Shown: positions 33,467-43,284 of the stretch, in pieces | How positions within the stretch are numbered: the first letter of the stretch is position 1 | Layout of the letters: each line of letters begins with the position of its first letter | Source: SLRI01 sp964402505 | GTDB lineage: Bacteria; Pseudomonadota; Alphaproteobacteria; Geminicoccales; Geminicoccaceae | Assembly: GCA_964402505.1 (NCBI GenBank) | Contig: CAYOCP010000023.1 | Span: 1 to 64,000 of the forward strand | Length of the DNA stretch: 64,000 nucleotides | Reading direction: 5' to 3' | The notes under the pieces: model-generated | Told to the model about the DNA's origin: nothing | Database searches by the model: none | The model's input: the letters and a program-made list of their open reading frames with translations, nothing else | Program-made: the position numbers and the translations under genes

Positions 33467-34438
33467 ATGACCGAGATCCGCGAGGATATCCTGCACTACG
33501 CAAAACGCTTCGATCCCGCCACGGAGCGGCGACCGTCGACGCTGTCGAGCCATCTGCGCGCGCTCGAGGCCGAATCGATCTTCATCCTGCGGGAGGTCGC
33601 GGCCGAGATGAGCAATCCGGTGCTGCTCTACTCGATCGGCAAGGACAGCTCGACAATGGTGCATCTGGCGATGAAAGCGTTCTGGCCGGCGAAGCCGCCC
33701 TTTCCGCTCATGCACATCGCCACGGGCTGGGATTTCCGCGACATGATCGTGCATCGCGACCAGCTGGCCCGCGCGCTGGGCGTGCGGCTGCTGGTCCAGT
33801 CGAACGAGGCGGCGACTGCCGCGGGCCGGACCCCTTTCAACACCGACAGCCGCGAATGGGCACGGATCATGCTCATCGATGCGCTGAAGGCGGGCATGGA
33901 CCAGCACGGCTTCGATGCCGCCTTCGGCGGCGGCCGCCGCGACGAGGAGAAGAGCCGGGCCAAGGAACGCATCTTCTCGGTACGCTCGCCCGGCCATGGC
34001 TGGGACCCCAGGAACCAGCGGCCGGAGCTCTGGCATCTCTACAACACCCGCGTCGCTCGCGGCGAGACGATCCGCGTCTTCCCGCTCTCGAACTGGACCG
34101 AGTTCGACATCTGGGAATACATCCGCCTCGAGGAGATCCCGGTGGTGCCGCTCTATTTCGCCAAGCGACGGCCGGTGGTGGATCGCGGCGGCACGCTGAT
34201 CATGGTCGATGACGCGCGCATGCAGTTCCACCCGGGCGAGACCACGGCGGAGCGGGTCGTGCGCTTTCGCACGCTCGGCGACTGGCCGCTCAGCGGCGCC
34301 ATCGAATCCGACGCCGACACGGTCGAGCAGGTGATCGCCGAGATGCTCGCCGCCCGGACCTCCGAGCGTCAGGGCCGGCTGGTCGACACCGACGAGGCGG
34401 CATCCATGGAGAAGAAGAAGCGCGAGGGCTATTTCTGA
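33467..34438 (+). CDS. cysD: Sulfate adenylyltransferase subunit 2
   Basis: This is a 323-aa PP-loop ATP sulfurylase subunit. The N-terminal PP-loop is LLYSIGKDSSTMVHLAMKAF. Further landmarks are FGGGRRDEEKSRAKERIFS, LSNWTEFDIWEYI and the terminal EKKKREGYF typical of CysD/NodP. It forms APS from sulfate and ATP, driven by the GTPase CysN. Its stop overlaps the next start by one base (TGATG), coupling it to cysNC. Confidence 0.95.
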   Translation: MTEIREDILHYAKRFDPATERRPSTLSSHLRALEAESIFILREVAAEMSNPVLLYSIGKDSSTMVHLAMKAFWPAKPPFPLMHIATGWDFRDMIVHRDQLARALGVRLLVQSNEAATAAGRTPFNTDSREWARIMLIDALKAGMDQHGFDAAFGGGRRDEEKSRAKERIFSVRSPGHGWDPRNQRPELWHLYNTRVARGETIRVFPLSNWTEFDIWEYIRLEEIPVVPLYFAKRRPVVDRGGTLIMVDDARMQFHPGETTAERVVRFRTLGDWPLSGAIESDADTVEQVIAEMLAARTSERQGRLVDTDEAASMEKKKREGYF

Positions 34439-36321
34439 TGACGAGACAGGCAGAGGCGATCGCCATCGCCATCCGCGCCGACGAGGCGGCCAAGGGCCTG
34501 CTGCGTTTCCTGACCTGCGGGTCCGTGGACGACGGCAAGTCGACCCTGATCGGCCGGCTGCTCTACGATTCGAAGCTGATCATGGAGGACCAGCTTCGCT
34601 CGCTCGCCGACGATTCGAAGAAGCACGGCACGGTCGGCGAGGATATCGACCTCGCCTTGCTCGTCGATGGGCTCGAGGCCGAGCGCCAGCAGGGCATCAC
34701 CATCGACGTCGCCTATCGGTTCTTCTCGACGGCGAGGCGCTCCTTCATCGTCGCCGACACCCCGGGGCACGAGCAATACTCGCGCAACATGGCGACGGGT
34801 GCCTCGACCTGCGATCTCGCGATCATCCTGATCGATGCACGCAAGGGTGTCCTCACCCAGACGCTGCGCCACAGCTTTTTGGTGCACCTCCTCGGCATCA
34901 GGCACGTCGTCATCGCCGTCAACAAGATGGACCTCGTCGGTTTCGCCCAGGAGCGCTTCGACGAGATCGTCGCCGACTACACGGCCGCCACCAGCGAGCT
35001 CGGCTTTCTCGACGTCCTGCCGATCCCGCTCTCCGCGCGCTTCGGCGACAACGTCACGATGCCGAGCAGCCGCATGCCCTGGTATCGCGGGCCGATGCTG
35101 CTCGAGCATCTGGAATCGGTCGACGCCACGGTCGACGCGGGCCGCTCCGCCTTCGCCATGCCGGTACAATGGGTCAACCGGCCGCACCAGGACTTCCGCG
35201 GCTTCGCCGGGACCATCGTCAGCGGCCGCATCGCCACTGGCGATCCCGTCCTCGTGGCGAAATCCGGCCGCTCGTCGCGGGTGGCGCGCATCGTCACCGC
35301 CGATGGCGATCGGGAGGCGGCCACGACCGGCGAGGCCGTGACCCTCGTGCTCGAGGACGAGATCGACATCGCCCGAGGGGACGTTCTGGTCGAGCCGCGC
35401 GCCCGCCCCGAGGTCGCCGACCAGTTCGCGGCCCACCTCTTCTGGATGCACGAGGAGCCGCTTCTGCCCGGCCGCCGCTATCTCCTGAAGCTCGGCACCG
35501 AGCTGATCCCGGCAACGGTCACCTCGATCCGCCACAAGATCGATGTCAACACGCAGGAGCAGCGTCCGGGCCGCACGCTCGAGCTCAACGAGATCGCCTT
35601 CTGCAATCTGCACACCGGCCAGCCGATCGCGTTCACGCCCTATGTCGAGAACCGCGATCTCGGCGGCTTCATCCTGATCGATCGGACGACCAACCAGACG
35701 GTCGGTGCCGGCATGGTCGAGTTCGGGCTGCGCCGGGCCAGCAATATCCATCACCAGCATCTCGACATCGACAAGGCGCGACGGGCCGCCCAGAAGGGGC
35801 AGAAGCCCTGCCTCGTCTGGTTCACCGGCCTCTCCGGCGCCGGCAAGTCGACCATCGCCAACATCCTCGAGCGCAAGCTCGTGGCGCAGAACGCCCACAC
35901 CTATCTGCTCGACGGCGACAATGTGCGCCACGGGCTGAACAAGGATCTGGGCTTCACCGACGCCGACCGGGTCGAGAACATCCGGCGTGTCGGCGAGGTG
36001 GCGAAGCTGATGGTCGATGCCGGCCTCATCGTGCTCGCCTCCTTCATCTCGCCCTTCCGCGACGAGCGCCGCATGGTGCGCGACCTCCTGGGGCCGGGAG
36101 AGTTCATCGAGGTCTTCGTCGACACCCCGCTTCCCATTGCCGAGGCGCGCGATACCAAGGGTCTCTACAGGAAGGCCAGGGCCGGTCAGATCAAGCATTT
36201 CACCGGCATCGATTCACCCTACGAGCCACCCGAGCAGGCCGAGGTCACCGTGGCGACCGACACGCTCTCCGCCGAGGCGGCCGCCGACTACATACTGGAG
36301 TATCTGAGCTCCCATCTCTGA
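34438..36321 (+). CDS. cysNC: Bifunctional sulfate adenylyltransferase GTPase / APS kinase
   Basis: This is a 627-aa fusion of CysN and CysC (NodQ-type). The N-terminal EF-Tu-like GTPase shows G1 (GSVDDGKSTLIGRLLYDS), G3 (DTPGHEQYSRNM) and G4 (NKMDL). From about residue 455 an APS kinase domain follows, with P-loop FTGLSGAGKSTIANIL, LDGDNVRHGLNKDLGF and the FISPFRDERRMVR loop. With CysD it converts sulfate to APS and then PAPS in the cytoplasm. PAPS can feed cysteine synthesis or sulfotransferases; no sulfite-forming reductase or sulfotransferase gene is in the window. Confidence 0.95.
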   Translation: MTRQAEAIAIAIRADEAAKGLLRFLTCGSVDDGKSTLIGRLLYDSKLIMEDQLRSLADDSKKHGTVGEDIDLALLVDGLEAERQQGITIDVAYRFFSTARRSFIVADTPGHEQYSRNMATGASTCDLAIILIDARKGVLTQTLRHSFLVHLLGIRHVVIAVNKMDLVGFAQERFDEIVADYTAATSELGFLDVLPIPLSARFGDNVTMPSSRMPWYRGPMLLEHLESVDATVDAGRSAFAMPVQWVNRPHQDFRGFAGTIVSGRIATGDPVLVAKSGRSSRVARIVTADGDREAATTGEAVTLVLEDEIDIARGDVLVEPRARPEVADQFAAHLFWMHEEPLLPGRRYLLKLGTELIPATVTSIRHKIDVNTQEQRPGRTLELNEIAFCNLHTGQPIAFTPYVENRDLGGFILIDRTTNQTVGAGMVEFGLRRASNIHHQHLDIDKARRAAQKGQKPCLVWFTGLSGAGKSTIANILERKLVAQNAHTYLLDGDNVRHGLNKDLGFTDADRVENIRRVGEVAKLMVDAGLIVLASFISPFRDERRMVRDLLGPGEFIEVFVDTPLPIAEARDTKGLYRKARAGQIKHFTGIDSPYEPPEQAEVTVATDTLSAEAAADYILEYLSSHL

Positions 36322-37068
36322 CGCGCGGCTCGACAAGGCTTCGCCGCATTTCCTTCCACGACCTCCGGGCCGCGTTCGTTCGTGGACCGGATGAAAGCTC
36401 TCGTGGACCTCCGTCGGCTCGCGAACGGGCGCGGGCGAGGAGGATGCGGCCCGATGCGGAGTATCGGACAAGCCATGCGGTGAAGCCGAGGTCGACCTCG
36501 AGCCGGCCCGCGGTCCTGCACGCCTGCGCATCCCGATCGAGGGGATTGGGCGCCAGCGCGTTGTGTGCGTCGCGTTCAGCAGGATGCGGATGGCTGCGCC
36601 CCGGGCAAACGCGGCGGTTTCAGAGCCAGGAGTCGATCGCACTGATCGGGGAAGTGCCCCCTGGCTCGATCCGCGCCGTACGTCCACGTTGAGGTGGCCG
36701 ACGCCTCGCCTTCGACCTCGACCGGCGCGAGCTCGCGGCCCTTCCTCCCGCCGGCCATCGGTCCATGACCCCCGATGGCGCCGCCCCGGTGGCTGCAAGC
36801 CGAGCCTCGACCCCGGCCCGGGCCTTCGGCCAGGTCGGCCAGGATGCGCCAAGAGCGAAACCGACCCTCGTTGCATCGTCGGGACGGACCGGCCCGCCGG
36901 TCGCGCGCGAGATCGATCATCCCGGAGGGGCAGTCGGCTTGCCGGTACCGAGCGGGCCCTGCGCCGGACGCGCTCGGCCACCGCCGCCTCGATCGCGTGC
37001 GTGAGCGCGGGACGCCACCGCAGCGGGCGTGCGGCCGGCCGTCTCGGCGACACCCGCCGGCGGCCGAC
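36322..37068. other. 747-bp gene-free stretch between convergent cysNC and wzc-like gene
   Basis: No credible coding region is seen. The open frames on either strand are Arg/Pro-rich and lack ribosome sites and any recognisable motif. No insertion-sequence ends, tRNA or clear terminator were found. It might be a decayed gene, a non-coding RNA locus or spacer. Its length is unusual in this densely packed window. Confidence 0.6.
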
Positions 37069-39339
37069 TCAGTTGACGAAGTATTTGCCGTAGGTGCCGG
37101 CATAGCTGCCGCTGTCGGCATAGCCGTACTGCGCGTGCTTCTTGACGTCGACGCGCGAGAGCACGACCCCGGCGAGATCGCCGCCAGCCTCCTGGATCTG
37201 CCGGATGCCGGCATTCGCCACGTTGCGCGGGGTCTGCTGCCAGCGCACGACATAGAGCGTCTTGTCGACGAGGCCCGAGAGGATCAGGCTGTCGGCGACG
37301 GCGCCGACCGGCGGGCTGTCGATGATCACGAGATCGTAGTCGCGGGTGACCTCCCTCAGCAGGCGCCGCAGCGATTCGCCGCGGAAAAGATCCGGCGGGC
37401 TGACCGGAGCGAGACCGGCCGGGATGAATCGGAGCCCCGACCTCTCGTCGGTGCGGATCGCCTGGCTCATCAGGAGGTCGCCATAGAGCAGATCGGCCAG
37501 CCCGTTGGTGTTCGCCACCCGGAAGACCTCGTGGAGCCGCGGCCGGCGGAGATCGGCGTCGATCAGGAGCGTGCGCAGGCCGGCGCGCGCCGATTGCCGG
37601 GCCATGGCCGCCGAGATCAGGGACTTGCCCTCGACCGGCACCGACGAGGTGATGAGGACGGAGCGCGTCGACCGCTCGCGGTCGGCGAGGAAGATGCTCG
37701 TGCGAACCCGCTGCAGCGCTTCGGCGAAAGCCGATTGCGGCTTCTTCAGGATGTACTCCTCGGGCGTCATCTCCCTGGTCTCGCGCCGGGTCAGATCGGG
37801 CACCAGCGCCAGCGCCCGAAGGCCGCTCGATGCCACCACCTCCTCCGCACTGCGAAAACCGAAGCCATTGTCCCAGCGCTCCAGCAGGAAGACGAGGACG
37901 GCGCCGACGAGACAGGCAGCGCCGAAGGCGAGCAGCACGATCAGCTTCTTGTCGGGCCAATAGGGATCGACCGGCAGCACCGCCGCCGATAGCACCACCG
38001 CATCGGCCTGCTGCAGGTTCTGCACCTCGCTCACCTCGCGCAGGCGCTGCAGAAAGCTCTCGTAAAGCTCGCGTGCGCTGGTCGCGTCACGCTCGAGGTC
38101 GCGCAGGGCCACGGACGAGACGTCTTGCCCGCGCACGTCGGCTTCGAGTCGCTCGAGGCTGCCGGCAAGCTCGCGCTCGCGGGCCCGGGCCACCTCGACC
38201 TCGTTGCTGAGATCCTCGACGACGCGGTCGACCTCGTCGATCATCTTGCTGCGCAGCGATGCCATCTCCGCCTCGGCATTGATCCTTTGCGGATGGCGTT
38301 CGCCGTAGACCGCCTGCAGCTCCGAGAGACGCCGCTGCAGGAGGCTCTCCTCCTGGCGCAGGTTGGCGAGCAGTGGCGAGGTCAGGACGTTGCTCGCCGC
38401 GCGCACCCCGCCGGGCGACCTGAGCAGGTTGCGCACCTGGTTGAAGCGCGCCTCCGCCTCGGCCCGCGCCGCCTGCGCCGTCGCCAGCTGACCGTTGAGA
38501 TTGGCAATCTGCTGGGCCAGCGGATCGGCCCGTCCTTCGGCGCTGATGCCGTTCCTGGACTGGAAGTCGACGACACGCTGCTCGGCGGCGATCACCCGCT
38601 CGCGCATCTCGTCGACCCGCTCACGCAGCCAGTTGGTCGCGCGCTGGCCGATCGCGAACTTGGTCTCGAGCTGATTGGCGATGTAGGCATCCGCTATCGC
38701 GTTGGCGATGCGCTGCGCCTTCTCCGGCTGCTCCGCGACGAAGCGGATCTCCAGCACGTAGGAGCGGCTGACCTGCTGCACCGAAAGCCCGTCGCGGAAG
38801 CGGCCGATGGCGCGGATGCGCTCGCTCTCGCCGTTTTGCAGCCGATCGCCGAGGGCGAGCGCCTCGCGCTCGGCGAAGCCGTCGCCGAGAACCAGCTCCA
38901 TGATCGGCCGTGGGACATGGGCGAGCCAGTCGATTCTCCGCCAGAAGGGCTGGCGGTCGGGGTCGAGACCGGTGTTGAACTCGGCATCGTCCATCAGCCG
39001 CAGATCGTCGATCATGCGGGCGGCGAAGGCGCGTGAGGTCAAAAGCTCGATCTCGCTCTCGATGGTCGACGCATCGGCCTCGAAGGTGCCACCGACCTCG
39101 GGCAGATCGATGACCATCGGCTGGCCGGGCTGGATCCTGACGAGGGTCTCGGCCCGAAAGAGTGGAACCGTGGTCTGGGCGTAGCCGATGGCCGCCGCGG
39201 TGAAGAGAGCGATGGTGCCGATCAGCCAGAGCTTGCGCCGCCAGATGGCCCGCAACACGCCGCGCGGGTCCAGCTCGTCGCCGGACGTGGTCGGCTCGGG
39301 CTCGGCGCCACCGGCAAATCGCGTGATCTCTCTCGCCAT
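37069..39339 (-). CDS. wzc: Wzc/ExoP-type polysaccharide co-polymerase and BY tyrosine kinase
   Basis: The protein has 756 aa from the ATG at 39339, chosen because AAGGA lies upstream and the likely promoter at 39416-39445 leaves a leader of about 70 bases. An ATG at 39399 is too close to that promoter. The N-terminal Wzz domain has LWLIGTIALFTAAAIGYAQT and a second helix near 440-460 (LIVLLAFGAACLVGAVLVFL) around a long periplasmic coiled coil. The kinase domain shows Walker A (SSVPVEGKSLISAAMA), A' (LLIDADLRRPRLH) and B (LVIIDSPPVG). The C terminus ends in a tyrosine cluster (YADSGSYAGTYGKYF) for autophosphorylation. It controls chain length and export of capsule or EPS. Confidence 0.9.
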   Translation of the reverse strand: MAREITRFAGGAEPEPTTSGDELDPRGVLRAIWRRKLWLIGTIALFTAAAIGYAQTTVPLFRAETLVRIQPGQPMVIDLPEVGGTFEADASTIESEIELLTSRAFAARMIDDLRLMDDAEFNTGLDPDRQPFWRRIDWLAHVPRPIMELVLGDGFAEREALALGDRLQNGESERIRAIGRFRDGLSVQQVSRSYVLEIRFVAEQPEKAQRIANAIADAYIANQLETKFAIGQRATNWLRERVDEMRERVIAAEQRVVDFQSRNGISAEGRADPLAQQIANLNGQLATAQAARAEAEARFNQVRNLLRSPGGVRAASNVLTSPLLANLRQEESLLQRRLSELQAVYGERHPQRINAEAEMASLRSKMIDEVDRVVEDLSNEVEVARARERELAGSLERLEADVRGQDVSSVALRDLERDATSARELYESFLQRLREVSEVQNLQQADAVVLSAAVLPVDPYWPDKKLIVLLAFGAACLVGAVLVFLLERWDNGFGFRSAEEVVASSGLRALALVPDLTRRETREMTPEEYILKKPQSAFAEALQRVRTSIFLADRERSTRSVLITSSVPVEGKSLISAAMARQSARAGLRTLLIDADLRRPRLHEVFRVANTNGLADLLYGDLLMSQAIRTDERSGLRFIPAGLAPVSPPDLFRGESLRRLLREVTRDYDLVIIDSPPVGAVADSLILSGLVDKTLYVVRWQQTPRNVANAGIRQIQEAGGDLAGVVLSRVDVKKHAQYGYADSGSYAGTYGKYFVN

Positions 39340-39415
39340 GTCGAGGCCATCCTTGCTGAAATCGTCCGGGCAGCGGCACGGCGGCCGCAGATCGGACATT
39401 GCCCGACCATCGGCA

Positions 39416-39445
39416 TCTATAGCAAATCACCGGTCGGCTTTGCAA
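39416..39445 (-). promoter_or_regulatory. Putative sigma-70-type promoter of the wzc gene
   Basis: Reading on the minus strand, TTGCAA (39440-39445) and TATAGA (39416-39421) are separated by 18 bp, with T-rich sequence just upstream. The stretch is markedly AT-rich for this window. It lies about 77 bp ahead of the chosen wzc start. Confidence 0.5.
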
Positions 39446-39528
39446 GAAAAACCTGGTTGTTGCCAAGTAATGGTAAATGGAAAATTAACCTCTGTTCTTA
39501 ACCTCCGGGCAATCATCTGATGGCGGCA

Positions 39529-40449
39529 TCAGAGCGCGGGACCGGCTCGCGGGTCGAGGGCGTCCTGCAGACCGTCGCCGAGGAGATTGAACGCGATGAC
39601 GGCGAGGAAGATCAAGACACCCGGCCAAACCGCCAGATGGGGCGCCTGCCAGATCAGCTCCTGGGCGTTGGTCAGCATGTTGCCCCAGCTCGGCATTGGC
39701 GGCTGGATGCCGAGGCCGAGAAAGCTCAGGACCGATTCGGTCAGCATGATGTTGCCGATCGAAAGGGTGGTCGCGACGATGATCGGCGAGGCGACGTTCG
39801 GCAGCACGTGGCGCGTGGCGATGCGCCAGGGTCCGGCGCCGAGCGCTTGCGCCGCCCGCACATGATCCCGCTCCTTCTGGCTCAGGACGGCAGACCGCAC
39901 GAGCCGGGCAATCGTGGTCCAGCCGAAGAGCGCCACCAGGAGCACGATGCGCAGCACGCTGGCGAAGCCGCCTTCGGCGAAAGCTCGAGGCAGGCCGAGC
40001 TTGGTGGTGTCGACGGCGGCCAGCACGATCAAGAACGGCAGGAGGGGCAGCGCGATGATGGCATCGGTCAGCCGCATCAGGATGGCGTCGATGCGTCCGC
40101 CGGCATAGCCCGCCGCTAAACCGACGGCAGTGCCGATCGAAGCGGTGAGGAGCGCGCCGCCGAGACCGACAGCGAGCGAGACCCGACCGCCTGCGAGCAG
40201 ACGCCAGAGGAGATCGCGCCCGAGCTCGTCCGTGCCGAGCGGATGCTCGAGGCTGACCGGCGCCAGCCGGGCGAAGAGGTTGACCTCCTGCCCTTCCAGC
40301 CCGAAGGCGGTGCCGAGCGTCGGCCCGACGGTCACGGCGAGCGACAGGGCGAACAGCAGCCCGCCGGCGAGCACGGCCAAACGGTGGCTGCGAAAGCGGC
40401 CCCGGAAGCGCCACCCGCCACCGAGCCGCAAGCGCGTCTCAGCCGCCAT
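39529..40449 (-). CDS. Peptide/nickel-type ABC permease (DppC-like)
   Basis: The protein has 306 aa from the ATG at 40449; an in-frame ATG at 40476 would lengthen it by nine residues. The OppC/DppC pattern is clear: PLGTDELGRDLLWRLLAGG after the first helix, the EAA loop (HVRAAQALGAGPWRIATRHV), ESVLSFLGLGIQPPMPSWG, and AFNLLGDGLQDALDPR at the end. Six membrane segments are expected. It is the last gene of a binding protein-DppB-DppC operon. It overlaps the upstream permease stop by 11 bp. Confidence 0.88.
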   Translation of the reverse strand: MAAETRLRLGGGWRFRGRFRSHRLAVLAGGLLFALSLAVTVGPTLGTAFGLEGQEVNLFARLAPVSLEHPLGTDELGRDLLWRLLAGGRVSLAVGLGGALLTASIGTAVGLAAGYAGGRIDAILMRLTDAIIALPLLPFLIVLAAVDTTKLGLPRAFAEGGFASVLRIVLLVALFGWTTIARLVRSAVLSQKERDHVRAAQALGAGPWRIATRHVLPNVASPIIVATTLSIGNIMLTESVLSFLGLGIQPPMPSWGNMLTNAQELIWQAPHLAVWPGVLIFLAVIAFNLLGDGLQDALDPRAGPAL

Positions 40450-41395
40450 GGTCGATCCGGGGATCGAAGTAGCCATAGGCCAGATCGGCGAGGAGATTGG
40501 CGAGAAGCGTCACCAGCGTCGCGAGCAGGAGCGCCACCAGCGCCAGGTTGTAGTCATTGCCCAGGATCGCGTCGTAGATCAGCTTGCCCATGCCGAGATA
40601 GGCGAAGATCGTCTCCACCACGAGCGCACCGGAGAAGAGCGAGCCCAGATGCAGGGCCGTGATGGTGATCATGGCGAGCGCCGTGTGCGGCAGGGCGTGG
40701 CGAACGACGATGGCCGTGGTCGAAAGCCCCTTCATCCGGGCGGTGCGGATGAAGTCCTCCCGCAGCGCCTCGATCATGGCCGCCCGTACGAAGCGAATGA
40801 ACGTGCCGGTGGTGAGCAGCGTGAGCGTCGCCACGGGCAGGATCAGATAACGGAGCCGCTCGAATAGGCCGCTTGCGCCGATCGGGGCGCTGCCGCCCGC
40901 CGGCAACCAGCCGAGCTCGACCGAGAAGAGAATGATGAGCAGGAGGCCGAGCCAGAAGGACGGCATGGAGAACCCCGCAAAGGCCAGAAGATTGATCGTG
41001 GTGTCGACCGGCCCCCGCGGATGAAGGGCGGCCAGGATGCCGGCGGGCACGGCGATCACGAGGGCGAGCACGAGGCTCGTGCCCATCAGGAGCAGCGTGT
41101 TGAGCAACCGCGGCCCGATGACCTCGATCGCCGGCCGGGCATAGAGGCGGGAGTAGCCGAGGTCGCCACGGAGGGCGCCGGCGAGCCAGCGCCCGTAGCG
41201 CTCGTGCAGGGGCACGTCGAGACCCTGCAGCGCCTTGAGCCGGGCCGCGTCGGCAGTCGAAAGGTTCGGATCGGCGCTGACCATGAGGTCGATCGGATCG
41301 CCCGGCATCAGCCCGATCAGCCCGTGGATCAGGAACGACATGACGAGGAGCAGGAGGAGGACTCCGCCGAGCCGTCGGGCGAGGTAGCGCGTCAT
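40439..41395 (-). CDS. Peptide/nickel-type ABC permease (DppB-like)
   Basis: This is a 318-aa membrane permease. The start MTRYLARRLGGVLLLLLVMS and MPGDPIDLMV are typical of DppB/OppB. The EAA loop is ARMKGLSTTAIVVRHALPHT, and ETIFAYLGMGKLIYDAILGND is the conserved C-terminal part. It pairs with the DppC-like protein encoded next and overlaps its start. Confidence 0.88.
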   Translation of the reverse strand: MTRYLARRLGGVLLLLLVMSFLIHGLIGLMPGDPIDLMVSADPNLSTADAARLKALQGLDVPLHERYGRWLAGALRGDLGYSRLYARPAIEVIGPRLLNTLLLMGTSLVLALVIAVPAGILAALHPRGPVDTTINLLAFAGFSMPSFWLGLLLIILFSVELGWLPAGGSAPIGASGLFERLRYLILPVATLTLLTTGTFIRFVRAAMIEALREDFIRTARMKGLSTTAIVVRHALPHTALAMITITALHLGSLFSGALVVETIFAYLGMGKLIYDAILGNDYNLALVALLLATLVTLLANLLADLAYGYFDPRIDHGG

Positions 41396-41443
41396 GCCGC
41401 ATCCCTTCAGCGCATCGGCCCCGATGCCGCCCGAAGGGCCGGC

Positions 41444-43117
41444 TCAGCCGCCATCGGCGATCCGCCAATGCTCGACCCCGAGGCTGGTCGCTCCCATGTG
41501 GCCGGTCGGCTCGACACCTTCGAGCCACGTGGGCCAGATGTGCGCATCGGCGCGGAAATAGAGCGGCAGGGCCGGCAGCTCTGTCGCGTAGATGCGCTGC
41601 AGCTCGTGCCAGAGCGCCACCCGCTGGTCGCGGTCGAGCGTGACCTCGATCAGGTCGATCAGCTCGTCCATCCGCGCATTCCTGAAGCCCGGGTAGTTCT
41701 GCCCGGACCAGCCATTGGCGGCGGCCGGAATCTCCTCTGAATGCAGGGTCGAGCGCGGCACGTTCTCGGGGCTCGAGATCCAGGCGTACATGGCGAGGCC
41801 ATCGAAGCGTCGCCTCGTCATCGTCTCGCCGAAAAGGACACGGGCCGGCTCGTTGTGGATGCGCACATCCACCCCGATCCTCCGCCACATCGACTGCAGC
41901 ACCTGCTGGACGAGCTCGCGCGAGCGGTTGCCGGCGGTGGTCATGAGCGTCAGCTGCAAGGCCTCGCCGGCGGCCCTGTGGCGAACGCCGTCTTGCCACG
42001 CGCTCCAGCCGGCCTCGTCCAGAAGCGCGCCGGCCTCCTCCAGATCCTCGACATAGCTCGGCACCTCCGCCGTGTAGACCCAGTCGAGCGGGTTGACCGA
42101 TGTCTGCGCCACCGCCTGGCGGCCGGCGAAGAGCTGCCGGCTCAGCGCCTCCCGGTCGATCCCCTGGATCAGGGCGAGACGAACCCGGCGGTCGGCCAGA
42201 ATCGGATTGTCGAGGTTGAAATCGATATGCTCGTAGATCAATCCCGGCTTGTAAAATACCCGGAAGCGGTCGCCGTGCCGCTCTTCGAAGGCGATCGCCT
42301 GGTCGAGCGAGAGGCCGAGGCTGCCCTCGATCATGTCGATCTCGCCCGAGAGCAGGTTGGCCTCGAGAGCGGCCGTGTTCTCGATCGTGCGGATGACGAT
42401 CTCCTCGAAGGCGGCAGGCTCGCCCCACCACTCGGGATTGCGCTCGAGGGCTATGAAGGCGCCGGCATCGAGGCTGGCGATGCGATAAGGGCCGAGTGCG
42501 AGGCCCGGGTTGGTGGGGTCGGTGTCGAAAAGGGTCCGGTTGCGATAGGTCTTCGGATCCGCCTCGAACACCGGCCGCTCCAGATGTTCCGGGAGCAGGC
42601 GGAAATCGTTGATCGCATCGTACTGGAAGCCGAGCTTCTCGTCCTCGAGGATGAAGGTCTTGTCGTCGACCCGCTCGAGACCGATGATGCGGCGATAGAA
42701 CTCGGCGTTGCTGATGCCGGCCTCCGGATGCTTGCCGACCTCGAGGGTGAAGGCGACGTCGGCCGTCGTGACCGGCGTGCCGTCGCCCCAGCGCGCCTCG
42801 GGATCGATGGTGTAGGTGGTCCGCATGCCCCTCGTGCCGTCCGCATGCTCGACGATCTCCGCCGTCCCCGCCTCCAGGCTCGGCAGCGCCGTGCAGAGGT
42901 AGCAGCGAAGGTTCCAGTCCGCGTCGAACTGGGTGAACGGCCGATGCGTGAAGCCGAGCACGTAGCTCTTCGCCGCCATGCTCTCGATGTCGGGGTTGAG
43001 GGTCGAGGGATACTGGGTCATCCCGATGGTCAACCGATCGGGGCCGGCGTGGCCCATGCCGGCGAGGAGCAGCGACGCGGCCAGCGCCAGATTGGTCGAA
43101 TGCCAGAACCGGTCCAT
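41444..43117 (-). CDS. Peptide-type ABC periplasmic binding protein
   Basis: The protein has 557 aa from the ATG at 43117, followed by a signal peptide (LALAASLLLAGMGHA). An ATG at 43195 lies too far upstream of the signal. The mature protein has the family-5 binding-protein layout: LTIGMTQYPSTLNPDIES, YTIDPEARWGDGTPVTTADV, and a C-terminal HELQRIYATELPALPLYFR. It would deliver oligopeptides, or another ligand of this broad family, to the DppBC-like permeases. No dppD/F ATPase genes follow; the operon ends after dppC. The ligand is unknown. Confidence 0.85.
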   Translation of the reverse strand: MDRFWHSTNLALAASLLLAGMGHAGPDRLTIGMTQYPSTLNPDIESMAAKSYVLGFTHRPFTQFDADWNLRCYLCTALPSLEAGTAEIVEHADGTRGMRTTYTIDPEARWGDGTPVTTADVAFTLEVGKHPEAGISNAEFYRRIIGLERVDDKTFILEDEKLGFQYDAINDFRLLPEHLERPVFEADPKTYRNRTLFDTDPTNPGLALGPYRIASLDAGAFIALERNPEWWGEPAAFEEIVIRTIENTAALEANLLSGEIDMIEGSLGLSLDQAIAFEERHGDRFRVFYKPGLIYEHIDFNLDNPILADRRVRLALIQGIDREALSRQLFAGRQAVAQTSVNPLDWVYTAEVPSYVEDLEEAGALLDEAGWSAWQDGVRHRAAGEALQLTLMTTAGNRSRELVQQVLQSMWRRIGVDVRIHNEPARVLFGETMTRRRFDGLAMYAWISSPENVPRSTLHSEEIPAAANGWSGQNYPGFRNARMDELIDLIEVTLDRDQRVALWHELQRIYATELPALPLYFRADAHIWPTWLEGVEPTGHMGATSLGVEHWRIADGG

Positions 43118-43284
43118 GGGCGGGCGCTCCCCGGCGCTGTAGGAAGGTGACGGTGGCTCCGGCACCGACATGCGGCATGGCGCATGCCTTGCCAAGGCTT
43201 TCCGCGCCGGGTGACCCCTGAAGGCGGCGCCGCCCGCGAGCCGCCAAGCTCATGAAACACCGTGAAAACGTCTCGAGCAGGCTC

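Noticed and set aside
36214..37053. A 279-codon open frame on the minus strand in the cysNC/wzc spacer
   Set aside because: Composition is Arg/Pro/Ser-rich with no recognisable domain or ribosome site, and it overlaps the 3' end of cysNC.
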